Part shown: positions 55,002 through 63,274 of the stretch, in pieces
Layout: every line of letters begins with the position of its first letter
Position numbering within the stretch: the stretch's first letter is position 1
Program-made: the position numbers and the translations under genes
Notes under the pieces: model-generated
Database searches by the model: none
What the model was told of the DNA's origin: nothing
What the model saw: only the letters and a program-made list of their open reading frames with translations
Source: Pleurocapsa minor HA4230-MV1
Lineage (GTDB): Bacteria > Cyanobacteriota > Cyanobacteriia > Cyanobacteriales > Xenococcaceae
Direction: 5' to 3'
NCBI GenBank assembly: GCA_019359095.1
Contig: JAHHHZ010000028.1
Coordinates: 1 to 64,000, forward strand
Length of the DNA: 64,000 nucleotides

Positions 55002-56501
55002 TTATTGACATAAATCTGCACTCCAGTTTTGATTTCCCCGTCCTAATTGACATTTAAACTGTTCTCCAGCCCAAACTATCTGCCATTTTTTAGCAGTTGC
55101 TGCACCGTAAGGGGCAAATTCAACCAAATAACGCCTGCTTGCGACAGAATCATCAGCTAAGTTCGTCTGAGTAATAGTTACGGTAGCCAGGTTATCAGGA
55201 GCATATTCAACCTCAACTTCTTGTGCTGATGCAGCCACTTCCTTTAAGCCTAATGCCGATAAAGCGATCGCCTGGGGATCTTTGCCAATTGAAACAGGTT
55301 TATTAAGTTCAGGTTGGGAGATTTGAATTATTTGGTCGTGTTCTTGATTGATCCAATATTTACTGACGGGAATAGCTCGGTAATTATCTTTGATATTAGA
55401 CTGTTGCTTGGGTTGAGCATTATCTGCTGACCACAACTCGATTAAAGAATTACGATCTATATGATTATTTACTCTGGCTAAAAGCTGATGCGGACTAAAA
55501 GCCATGATGCTGTTTTGTTTTTGTCCCAGTTTAGGGCTATTTCTCAGGGGTAATCCTGTAACCAAACTACTTATAGTTGAAGAATGGAAATTGCCAGCGA
55601 TTAGTTGACCATTGGCACTAAGACTAAACACCCCATTATTACTATAAAGAGCGTTAGTTTTTCTGGAGATTGTCCCTTGATGCCAATTCCAGACATTTAT
55701 TTTACCGTCGTAACTACTGCTCACTAATTGTTGACCATTGGGCGTAAATTCTAGTTGAGCAATATTATTAACTTGACCATCTAGGGTTTTGAGTAATTCA
55801 GGTTTTGCAGAATTGAGTTGCCACAACTGAATCTGATTGTTTGGCTGTGTCTGTTGTCCGTCTGAAACATTAGCACCTACCGTTGCCATAATACCATCTG
55901 GACTAAGAGCGATCGCCTCTACAGATGTGGAAGCAAAACTAAATAACTTTTTGCCGTTAGGAAAACTCCAGGCGGTTATACCATTACCACAAGCACCATA
56001 GATAATCTTGCCAGATACATCATATAGAATCTGCCGACAGCCATCTGATTTGGCCAGGTTTAACACTACCTCTCCTGTAGTAACGTCACGTACTATGATT
56101 CCTCGATCGGGACGTAGCAACCCTTGACTCCAAGTGGAGGTTGCCAAAAAACGACTGTCAGGACTAAAAGCGATCGCCGTTGGGGCAATTTCTAGTTTTA
56201 TATCGCTAGCATAATGTCCAGGTAAAACACGCTGAATTTTTCCCGTATTCATGTTCCAGAGGGTGATCTGACTTGCGCCGACGCTAGCGAGTAATTGACC
56301 ATCAGGACTAAATTTAATCGCGTTTACTGGTGTTGTAGACTCTAAACTACGAGTTAAAACTGCATTCTCCCAGGCTGAAGTTAATTGCTGGCGAGTATTA
56401 CCTAAAGAGTTATCTGTCTTAGTTTGTGCCTTAATTGACAACTGTAAACTCAAGCAAATGGCGATCGCCACAAAATACTTTAAATAATGTCCATTTTTCA
56501 T
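55002..56501 (-). CDS. Exported WD40-repeat protein
   Basis: The ATG at 56501 is chosen because GGAG lies about eight bases upstream and a signal peptide then follows (YFVAIAICLSLQLSIKA); the protein has about 499 aa. It contains at least five WD40 blades (PVNAIKFSPDGQLLASVGASQITLWN, PTAIAFSPDSRFLATS, EAIALSPDGIMATVG, IAQLEFTPNGQQLVSSSYDGKINVWN, GVFSLSANGQLIAG). The C-terminal ~100 residues are outside the blades. It is located in the periplasm or lumen, so it probably serves as a protein-binding propeller there. Cotranscribed with the SpoIIM-like gene upstream (gap of a few bases). Confidence 0.83.
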   Translation of the reverse strand: MKNGHYLKYFVAIAICLSLQLSIKAQTKTDNSLGNTRQQLTSAWENAVLTRSLESTTPVNAIKFSPDGQLLASVGASQITLWNMNTGKIQRVLPGHYASDIKLEIAPTAIAFSPDSRFLATSTWSQGLLRPDRGIIVRDVTTGEVVLNLAKSDGCRQILYDVSGKIIYGACGNGITAWSFPNGKKLFSFASTSVEAIALSPDGIMATVGANVSDGQQTQPNNQIQLWQLNSAKPELLKTLDGQVNNIAQLEFTPNGQQLVSSSYDGKINVWNWHQGTISRKTNALYSNNGVFSLSANGQLIAGNFHSSTISSLVTGLPLRNSPKLGQKQNSIMAFSPHQLLARVNNHIDRNSLIELWSADNAQPKQQSNIKDNYRAIPVSKYWINQEHDQIIQISQPELNKPVSIGKDPQAIALSALGLKEVAASAQEVEVEYAPDNLATVTITQTNLADDSVASRRYLVEFAPYGAATAKKWQIVWAGEQFKCQLGRGNQNWSADLCQ

Positions 56502-56523
56502 TATTACTCCTACATTTCTCAAA

Positions 56524-57507
56524 CTAATTTGATGATTGCATTGACGATGGGATGATTGGCTTTTTACGTAAACAATATAAAACTAATAAACAGAATAAAC
56601 CCGTTCCTAGCAAATACTTAATCAGACTGGGAACGATCGGACTAGGAGAAAAGAAACCCTCAATTGTCCCAGCTATAATCAACATCGGCATAATTCCTAA
56701 TAATAGCTGTGCTGCTTTGCTACTATTGATTTTCAAAGCATCTATTCGGTTATATTTACCAGGAAAGATCATCGCTTTGCCGATTAATAATCCTGCACCA
56801 CCAGCCAGAAAGATTGCGGGTAATTCTAATGAACCGTGGGGAAAGACAAACGCCCAAAAAGGATAAGCCAAATTGTTTTTGCCAACTAAAGTAGCGATCG
56901 CACCGATAGAGAAGCCATTAAAGGCGATGACAAATATAGTATAGAGTCCTGCGGTAATACCTCCAGCGATCGCGCCAAAAGCAACCGACAGATTATTAAT
57001 GGTAATATTGCTCGAAGCTAATGGTTCAGTACCCACTATCGAACCCATCCACAATTCTCCGTCTTCTTCCACAATTTTAATGATACTGTCAGGAACAGTA
57101 ATGGCAATAAAAGTCGGATCGCGCCAACCATACCACCAGGCGATCATCGCCGTGAGCAAAAAAATAACTGTGGCGATCGCAATATAAGCCCAGGTATCCT
57201 GTACCACCTGCGGAAAACCCCAAAGATAAAACTCCTTGACCTGTTGCCATTCCTGACGCTGAGAACCTTGATATATTTGGTTATAACCACGAGCCGTCAG
57301 CTTTTGTAAATCTTGGGTCAAAATATTGCCAACTTTGTTAGTCCTCGCCCTAGCTAAATCTGCTGAAACCGAACGATACAGGCTCGCTAAATCCTTAATT
57401 TCCGTAGCAGATAAAGATTTAATCCCTTGCTTTTCTACTTGCTGTAGCAACCCGTCCAAACGCTTCCAGTTTGGTTCTCTTCTGGCAATCCAACGTTGAA
57501 CATTCAT
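56524..57507 (-). CDS. SpoIIM-like (DUF95) membrane protein
   Basis: The protein is 327 aa. A helical cytoplasmic N-terminus (MNVQRWIARREPNWKRLDGLL) precedes about five to six membrane helices. The core with NNLSVAFGAIAGGITAGLYTIFVIAFNGFSIGA and FVFPHGSLELPAIFLAGGAGLLIGKAM (the motif HG-xxE) matches the stage II sporulation protein M / DUF95 group, widespread in non-sporulating bacteria. It is followed at once by the exported WD40 gene. Function unknown in cyanobacteria. Confidence 0.85.
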   Translation of the reverse strand: MNVQRWIARREPNWKRLDGLLQQVEKQGIKSLSATEIKDLASLYRSVSADLARARTNKVGNILTQDLQKLTARGYNQIYQGSQRQEWQQVKEFYLWGFPQVVQDTWAYIAIATVIFLLTAMIAWWYGWRDPTFIAITVPDSIIKIVEEDGELWMGSIVGTEPLASSNITINNLSVAFGAIAGGITAGLYTIFVIAFNGFSIGAIATLVGKNNLAYPFWAFVFPHGSLELPAIFLAGGAGLLIGKAMIFPGKYNRIDALKINSSKAAQLLLGIMPMLIIAGTIEGFFSPSPIVPSLIKYLLGTGLFCLLVLYCLRKKPIIPSSMQSSN

Positions 57508-57668
57508 CTTGTTACACTTAAAACTAGATCAGTTATAGCAAAAGGAAACCTTGAATGATTTTCTAAAGAATTCCCTAAAGGGCGACACGGAGTTAGTACC
57601 CTTGCGGTATACACCTTCGGATAAGCTGACGCGTCGAGACAAGAGTTAAAGCGATCGCATTTTAATTA
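57508..57668. repeat. Repeat-like spacer with GACACGGAG element
   Basis: TAAAGGGCGACACGGAGTTA near 57582 and TATACACCTTCGGATAAGCT near 57609 resemble the dispersed GC-richer repeats seen elsewhere in this window. No gene is seen. Confidence 0.4.
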
Positions 57669-58058
57669 ATGAAATTAATGCTTTTTACAATGAGTGTTAT
57701 CAAAGGTCAAAATCTAGTTCGATTAGAAAATAGCATTTCTGAAACAAACTTAGTAGCAATAATTAGGCAAGAGCCTGCTGAAATTATTGGCTCCAATAAG
57801 CTTGAATTTCGCCAAAGTTTTGATGATTTGGATTATTTGGTTTTTGCTGTCTTATCTTTACTTTCAGGCGATCGCATTGGTTTAATTCGTCACGATAATT
57901 CTCCCTCTTCTGGCACAGAAATTTGTGTAAGGCATAATCAAGAAAACATCCCAGCAGTTCTTTTTAAAGCTCTTACCAAAATGAATCTTACCCTCAACGA
58001 TCTCACTTGGATTGATCCAGAGTACGAACAGCAGTTACGAATCAATACTGTTCTTTAG
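57669..58058 (+). CDS. Hypothetical protein, 129 aa
   Basis: The frame starts MKLMLFTMSVIKGQNLVRLEN (or at MSVIKGQN, 57690). It has no membrane or signal segment beyond a weak N-terminal hydrophobic stretch. LAAII..., FRQSFDDLDYLVFAVLSLLSGDRIGLIRHDNSPSSGTEICV looks like a folded alpha/beta domain. Not recognised. Confidence 0.65.
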   Translation: MKLMLFTMSVIKGQNLVRLENSISETNLVAIIRQEPAEIIGSNKLEFRQSFDDLDYLVFAVLSLLSGDRIGLIRHDNSPSSGTEICVRHNQENIPAVLFKALTKMNLTLNDLTWIDPEYEQQLRINTVL

Positions 58059-58258
58059 AGCCAGCATCTGCGTCAATCAACAAATTGCGTGAAGACTTAA
58101 GTAATTTCTTGTTTCAGTGGCATGGTAATAAATATCCGATTATACAAGTGTTGGCTTGCTAGAAATTATCGAACTCACGTTTGCTTAATAGCACAAAACA
58201 AGTTCATCTGAACTAAAAAAGGCGCTAAAATATACAAGGCAAAAGCATTTGATTATTC

Positions 58259-59686
58259 ATGTCCGATTTAATACTTTTTTGGCATCGTCGCGATTTACGC
58301 ATTTCTGATAACCTAGGCTTAAGCACCGCAGCAGAGCAAAGTAACAAGGTAGTTGGTTTATTTTGTTTAGATCCCAATATTTTGGATGGTGATGCTATCG
58401 CACCAGCTAGAGTTACCTATATGATTGGCTGTTTAAAAGAATTGCAGTCAAGTTATCAACAGCTTGGTAGTCAATTATTAATTATCCAGGGTGAACCTGT
58501 TAAAGTCATTCCCCAGTTAGCTAGCGCACTCCAGACAAAAGCTGTTTTCTGGAATTTAGATGTTGAACCTTATGCTCAAGAGCGCGATCGCCAGGTTAAA
58601 GAAGCGATCGCCGAATTAGGAATTGACACCCAGAACTTTTGGGATCAGCTATTACACGCTCCAAGAGAGATTTTAACTAAGTCTTCCTTACCTTACAAAG
58701 TCTACACTCCATTTTGGCGTAGCTGGAACAGCGCAGCTAAACCAGAGGTAGTAAAAGAAATTAAACAGCTCAGTGGGTTATCGGAAACTGAAATCAAAAC
58801 AGCCGAAAAAGTAGGAGCGATCGCCTTGCCTTCTGCCAAGGATCTAGGTTATGAATGGGATTCTCCTTTATTAGTAGCTCCAGGAGAAACCGCAGCTAAA
58901 GAAAAGCTGGCAGAATTTTGCGATCGCACGATCTATTGTTACGATGAAGAACGCAATTTTCCCTATATTGATGGTACATCCCAGTTAAGTGCTGCGCTCA
59001 AGTTTGGGGCGATCGGCATTCGTACTGTCTGGCAAGCAACCCTAGAAGTTGCTCAAAATTGTCGGAGTGATGAAGCTAAAGAGAGTGTCACAACCTGGCA
59101 AAAAGAATTAGCTTGGCGAGAATTTTACCAGCACTGTATGTTTTTCTTTCCTGAATTAGCTAAGGGTGCATATCGTGACGAATTTAAAGACTTTCCTTGG
59201 GAGAACGACGAAACTAAATTTAAAGCCTGGTGCGAGGGGAAAACAGGCTATCCTATTGTTGATGCAGCCATGCGCCAGTTAAACGAAATAGGCTGGATGC
59301 ACAACCGTTGTCGTATGATTGTTGCTAGTTTCCTGACTAAAGATCTAATTATTGACTGGCGTTGGGGCGAAAAGTATTTTTTACAGAAACTCTACGATGG
59401 TGATTTATCTAATAATAATGGCGGTTGGCAGTGGAGCGCATCTAGCGGGATGGATCCTAAACCCTTAAGAATCTTTAATCCTGCCTCCCAAGCTGCTAAA
59501 TTTGACCAGGATGGAGAGTATATTCGTCAGTGGGTACCAGAAATAAGCTCACTGGATACTGAGTACTTAGTCACAGGTAAAATTCCACCCTTAGAAAGAG
59601 CAGGTACAGGTTATCCTGAGCCTATTGTGGATCATAAAGTACAGCAACGGAAGTTTAAAGCATTGTACCAGCAACAAAAAAATTAA
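58259..59686 (+). CDS. phrA: Deoxyribodipyrimidine photo-lyase
   Basis: The enzyme repairs cyclobutane pyrimidine dimers with light. The protein is 475 aa. The N-terminal antenna domain starts LILFWHRRDLRISDNLGL. The C-terminal FAD domain shows TSQLSAALKFGAIGIRTVW, SVTTWQKELAWREFYQH, GYPIVDAAMRQLNEIGWMHNRCRMIVASFLTKDL and NNGGWQWSASSGMDPKPLRIFNP, all class I CPD photolyase hallmarks. The 8-HDF antenna type is probable in cyanobacteria, but is not decided by what I see. Confidence 0.94.
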   Translation: MSDLILFWHRRDLRISDNLGLSTAAEQSNKVVGLFCLDPNILDGDAIAPARVTYMIGCLKELQSSYQQLGSQLLIIQGEPVKVIPQLASALQTKAVFWNLDVEPYAQERDRQVKEAIAELGIDTQNFWDQLLHAPREILTKSSLPYKVYTPFWRSWNSAAKPEVVKEIKQLSGLSETEIKTAEKVGAIALPSAKDLGYEWDSPLLVAPGETAAKEKLAEFCDRTIYCYDEERNFPYIDGTSQLSAALKFGAIGIRTVWQATLEVAQNCRSDEAKESVTTWQKELAWREFYQHCMFFFPELAKGAYRDEFKDFPWENDETKFKAWCEGKTGYPIVDAAMRQLNEIGWMHNRCRMIVASFLTKDLIIDWRWGEKYFLQKLYDGDLSNNNGGWQWSASSGMDPKPLRIFNPASQAAKFDQDGEYIRQWVPEISSLDTEYLVTGKIPPLERAGTGYPEPIVDHKVQQRKFKALYQQQKN

Positions 59687-59805
59687 CATTAGATAAGCTA
59701 AAAGCGCGATCGCGACCAATATTTTGTCAATTGAATCGCGGTTTGGTAAGGTATCAAGTACCAAACTTACACAAAAATACTTAAGGAATACTTAACGCTA
59801 ACATT

Positions 59806-60231
59806 ATGAGTAAATTATTAATCGCAATTTTTATGTCAATACTACTTTTTGCTTGTAGTGATGAAGGCTCAAGCAATAGTGGTAGCAACGGTGCTGACGC
59901 TGCTGACGGTGCTGCCAGTGTTAATAGTGCTGTTGAAAGTGAAAATAGCACTAATAATCTTGATGAACTTGATGGGGGAGCAGATAATAACGCTATTAAT
60001 ACTGATGAACCAGAAGGAGTCGTTATCGATGGCAATTTAGATTCGGGTAGTATAGATGGAACTAATCTCGATGATAGTGATAGTTCTATTGATAGTGATA
60101 GTTCTATTGATAGCGACAGTTCAACCGATAGTGATAGTTCTAGCGCTAGTGACAGTTCTATTGATACTACTAATAATATTAATGAGATTAATGATGATGT
60201 GAATGATATTAATGATACTAGTACTAATTAA
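59806..60231 (+). CDS. Ser/Asp-repeat lipoprotein
   Basis: The protein is 141 aa. The signal peptide ends in a lipobox MSILLFAC (Cys about 17). The mature part is nearly all Ser, Asp, Asn, Ala, Gly and Thr, with SIDSDSSIDSDSSTDSDSS tandem repeats around residues 92-118 and NINEINDDVNDINDTS at the end. Such SD-type tails are extended and highly acidic. No folded domain. A cell-surface spacer or calcium-binding role is possible by analogy only. Confidence 0.7.
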   Translation: MSKLLIAIFMSILLFACSDEGSSNSGSNGADAADGAASVNSAVESENSTNNLDELDGGADNNAINTDEPEGVVIDGNLDSGSIDGTNLDDSDSSIDSDSSIDSDSSTDSDSSSASDSSIDTTNNINEINDDVNDINDTSTN

Positions 60232-60401
60232 CAGCTATTTAACTAGTAATTAAACAGCAAATTTACTGAATATTTTGCTTAAAACTAAACCTAAGGGCAA
60301 TTTTTAATCTCATCATACCCTAGCAGCGATCTCGCAGGATAGACAGAGCCTAATCGCCATTTAATTGAGCTATTGAACAATAGATAATTATCTGGCTTAA
60401 A

Positions 60402-60434
60402 AAAGGACTAGATGTCACTACACCATAGTCCTTT
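60402..60434 (-). terminator. Terminator after the BON-like gene
   Basis: AAAGGACTA (60402-60410) pairs with TAGTCCTTT (60426-60434). On the minus strand the stem is followed by a T-rich run (A-rich on the plus strand at 60399-60404). It lies 24 bases past the stop codon at 60458. Confidence 0.8.
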
Positions 60435-60457
60435 CTTGCTGAAATTGTTAATTAAAT

Positions 60458-60793
60458 CTAGCTATTAGGTACAGTATTTACCGCAGTTGCACCTTCTACT
60501 CCCTTGGCTACCTGTTCTGCTTGAGCAAGAACACCTTCCGCGTCAGGATTATATTTTAAAACGACAGTGCTACCTGTTTGAGCAACCCATAGACCAACGG
60601 TATCGTCAATTCCAGCTTGATCTAATGCTAGAGCTACTCGTTTAGCTAAACCGCTTTCATCAAACTGACCATCTAAACCAACTTTTTCAGGGGCAATACT
60701 TTTGTCTTTTGATGCTGCTGCTACGGCAACTTTACCTGTACTTTGTGCTTTTTCTTCTTCTTTTTTACCGAATAGTTTGCTTAGAAAACCCAT
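60458..60793 (-). CDS. Small BON-like protein
   Basis: The protein is 111 aa. It begins MGFLSKLFGKKEEEKA. The C-terminal half (DESGLAKRVALALDQAGIDDTVGLWVAQTGSTVVLKYNPD... AEQVAKGVEGATAVNTV) has the alpha-beta-beta-alpha-beta plan of BON domains, including the VGLWVAQTGSTVVL strand pair and the closing GV-x-V-x-N-V pattern. BON domains bind membranes or other proteins. No signal peptide; a cytoplasmic membrane-associated role is possible. Confidence 0.72.
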   Translation of the reverse strand: MGFLSKLFGKKEEEKAQSTGKVAVAAASKDKSIAPEKVGLDGQFDESGLAKRVALALDQAGIDDTVGLWVAQTGSTVVLKYNPDAEGVLAQAEQVAKGVEGATAVNTVPNS

Positions 60794-60914
60794 GTTTCAA
60801 ATTCCTCTTAGTTTATCTTCAAAAGCACAATCGTGTTTTTGTACTTTGGTGAAAGTATAGAGTCCACATGTTAAAACCCAGTGAATAACTAACAAAGACT
60901 TTAGATTTATTTGC

Positions 60915-61526
60915 TCAGTTTTTTTGAGTCATTTGACCTAGATATTTCTGTAAAGAAGGAGAAAAGACTTCGTATATGAGGGTTAAAGGTTGGCGATCGT
61001 GCCAAAATAGATAGTGACGACCCCAAAATGGTGCTTTTTGCCCAAATGCTGTTTCTAATTCGGCACAATGACCACAATAAATTCCGCGCACATCTCGATA
61101 TAGCTCTGTGTGTAAATCCGTAAGACTCCGCCATACAGGTAAAGAACGATTCTGGAGATAATCATCGACATTACTACCGTTCCACCAAGAAGCAGCATAA
61201 GCTAATCTTTGACCTGATGCAGTGCGTAGCCATACCTGTCTTCGTAATCGGGGTTCGGTGATGAATTTAATTTCTGCTGGCGCACCATCATCTTTTGTGC
61301 CAATTAAAGACATATCGATTACGTCTACTTCGGTTCTTTCTCCCGTAAGTAACTGCAACAAATGAGTTGGGGAACCATCACCTAGTAGGAGCATTTGCCA
61401 AGTGGGAGACAGCTGTTCATGGGGTAGTCCTGCTTGTATGGCTTCTTTTCCTCCCGACCAAATAGGCTTGAGGGAGTTCCAGCTAACAGGGGTAGTGTTC
61501 AGATTGAGTGGTTGAGTTGCAGTCAC
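60915..61526 (-). CDS. Chorismate lyase-like protein (DUF98)
   Basis: In cyanobacteria the DUF98 protein makes 4-hydroxybenzoate from chorismate, the first step of plastoquinone synthesis. The protein is 203 aa with a GTG start (61526). Typical parts are LSPTWQMLLLGDGSPTHLLQLLTG, the Arg-rich EPRLRRQVWLRTASGQRLAYAASWWN and the C-terminal FWGRHYLFWHDRQPLTLIYEVFSPSL (PLTVIEVF-like). The Glu of YEVFSP is the expected catalytic residue. Confidence 0.85.
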   Translation of the reverse strand: MTATQPLNLNTTPVSWNSLKPIWSGGKEAIQAGLPHEQLSPTWQMLLLGDGSPTHLLQLLTGERTEVDVIDMSLIGTKDDGAPAEIKFITEPRLRRQVWLRTASGQRLAYAASWWNGSNVDDYLQNRSLPVWRSLTDLHTELYRDVRGIYCGHCAELETAFGQKAPFWGRHYLFWHDRQPLTLIYEVFSPSLQKYLGQMTQKN

Positions 61527-61671
61527 GTTTAGTTACAAAACTTTATTCTTATTAATAAAAGATCGTAACGTTCTTTGCGGAAAATTTCTTGCTTTAGCTA
61601 AAAAATTTTGGCGATCGTGTAGCTAGTGGACAAGCGATCGCTCAATTAAAGATAGTATTTATTAAGATTTA

Positions 61672-62442
61672 TTACAGATTTTTTTGCGCGTAAACTAACC
61701 TAATACCCTTAAAAATCAAATGAGAATCAACTAAAGTTTTAGTAGCAAGTTCGGGAAACTGCTGGTGCAATGAACGTAAAAGTAATTCCCCATCTCCGCC
61801 TGTAAAAATTACTTGGCTACTAGGAAACTGATCTAACCAATCCAGAATATAGTCATGGATGCCTGAAATCGCCGTATATAAGATCCCGCTGGCGATCGCC
61901 ATATCGGTATCTAATGCCCAACGAAGAGGTAGACGATCGGGAAGCTCTATTTCAGGTAAGGCGGCGGTTTTTTGCTTCAGGGTGACTAACTGCGATCGCA
62001 AGCCTGGTAAAATTGCGCCACCAATTAGTTTTCCCTGTTCGTCCACTCCTGTAAAAGTTAAAGCTGTTCCGCCATCAATTACAAGACAGGCTTGATGATA
62101 AGTTGCGATCGCTCCCCAAACTGTTAAAGCGCGATCGATTCCGATGGTGGGATAAAGATTAGTTAACTTGATATCTTGTAAACTAATCAAGTTTAATTGA
62201 TAATAATCTTGCCAGCAATCTGTTTGATGAGTTACTACTGAAGCGAGATATACTGGAACATCAAATAAACCTTGCCTAATCAAATTAGGGGAAAAAAACA
62301 ACTGCGGTAACTGCCTTGGTCTAACTGTGTTTAAGATGTGAGATGTATCCCAAGTATCGATAAGAGTATGATCTTTAAACCATCCCCAGTGCAACCTAGA
62401 ATTACCAGCAGCTAATGCTAACCAATTGTATTCATTCTCCAC
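61672..62442 (-). CDS. coaX: Pantothenate kinase, type III
   Basis: CoaX phosphorylates pantothenate in coenzyme A synthesis. The protein is 256 aa, with a GTG start (62442). The ASKHA fold motifs are visible: NSRLHWGWF at the start, YPTIGIDRALTVWGA in the middle and VIDGGTALTFTGVDEQGKLIGGAILPGL, then VIFTGGDGELL. The Asp in GIDRA and DGGTA fit the catalytic positions. The first ATP loop reads AAGNSRLHWG rather than the usual DxGN-T, a drift also known in cyanobacteria. Confidence 0.9.
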   Translation of the reverse strand: MENEYNWLALAAGNSRLHWGWFKDHTLIDTWDTSHILNTVRPRQLPQLFFSPNLIRQGLFDVPVYLASVVTHQTDCWQDYYQLNLISLQDIKLTNLYPTIGIDRALTVWGAIATYHQACLVIDGGTALTFTGVDEQGKLIGGAILPGLRSQLVTLKQKTAALPEIELPDRLPLRWALDTDMAIASGILYTAISGIHDYILDWLDQFPSSQVIFTGGDGELLLRSLHQQFPELATKTLVDSHLIFKGIRLVYAQKNL

Positions 62443-62521
62443 TTAAGTTTTTAAATACTACTTAACATTTTTATCTTGACATAAAATCTTTTTTATGCAT
62501 ATATGTGGGTAAATTGTTTAG

Positions 62522-63097
62522 CTAATTAAAAAAATCTGTAATGGCTCTTTCAATTGAGCGCTCTACCCCTGTTTGTAAAGTTTCAACCATTACTCTTTCA
62601 ATCATCGAGGGACGACGCTGCTGCGTTGCAGTTTGCTCTGCTTGTGCTGTTTCCTGACTCACTAGTGCTTCACCTTTAAAAGTATAACTAAGCATAGTGT
62701 TAGCATGATCTTCACTCTTAATTTTATTTTTCTTACTTCCCGTATAAAATTCTTGTCCTGGGAGTAATTTGATTTGGATTGTGCCACCTGCTTCAGAGAT
62801 CATGCCTGCATGAACCGCAGTGCTACAAATTCCTGAGTTTAAGGTATAAGTATCAGTTCCCCATATAGGAGTATGAATCAAGTCTTCGGCAGCAGCTTGA
62901 CAGTAAAAATGATAGATTTTACCGATGTTTTCCATTTTGTCTATGCCCATGCTGCTTAATTTACTATTCCAGCCTATTTCTGGCACTTTTTCTTCAGCGT
63001 TTTGAGCCATAACGGGTTGCCAAGAGGTTACACTAGTAGCGATCGCTAGACTAGTAACGATAAATTTTAGTTGTGAACTGATTTTAATAATTTTCAT
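62522..63097 (-). CDS. Exported LCCL-domain protein
   Basis: The protein is 191 aa, with a signal peptide (cleavage near PVMAQ). Residues 78-131 fit the LCCL domain: IWGTDTYTLNSGICSTAVHAG, then GGTIQIKLLPGQEFYTGSKKNKIKS. Cys66 and Cys91 lie at positions expected for one disulphide of the family. LCCL is best known from extracellular animal and bacterial proteins and may bind lipids or glycans. The last 60 residues form a polar tail (QAEQTATQQRRPS) and a helix. Stand-alone. Confidence 0.8.
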   Translation of the reverse strand: MKIIKISSQLKFIVTSLAIATSVTSWQPVMAQNAEEKVPEIGWNSKLSSMGIDKMENIGKIYHFYCQAAAEDLIHTPIWGTDTYTLNSGICSTAVHAGMISEAGGTIQIKLLPGQEFYTGSKKNKIKSEDHANTMLSYTFKGEALVSQETAQAEQTATQQRRPSMIERVMVETLQTGVERSIERAITDFFN

Positions 63098-63274
63098 CTG
63101 CTTTTTAATTATTTGTTAAGCGATTTCTTTTCAGCCAAAATTAAATTTAGATCAATTAATTTTAATAATTATTTGTTAGCTGAAATACTAATGCAACAAC
63201 ACAGTATTTTAATAATTTTGTCTTAATTTTATTGATATCTTTATCTAATCCTGGGAACATTATTTCTACAGTGA
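63098..63274. other. AT-rich spacer, no gene
   Basis: 177 very AT-rich bases between the LCCL gene and the partial dacB. No terminator-like stem or repeat stands out. Confidence 0.5.
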
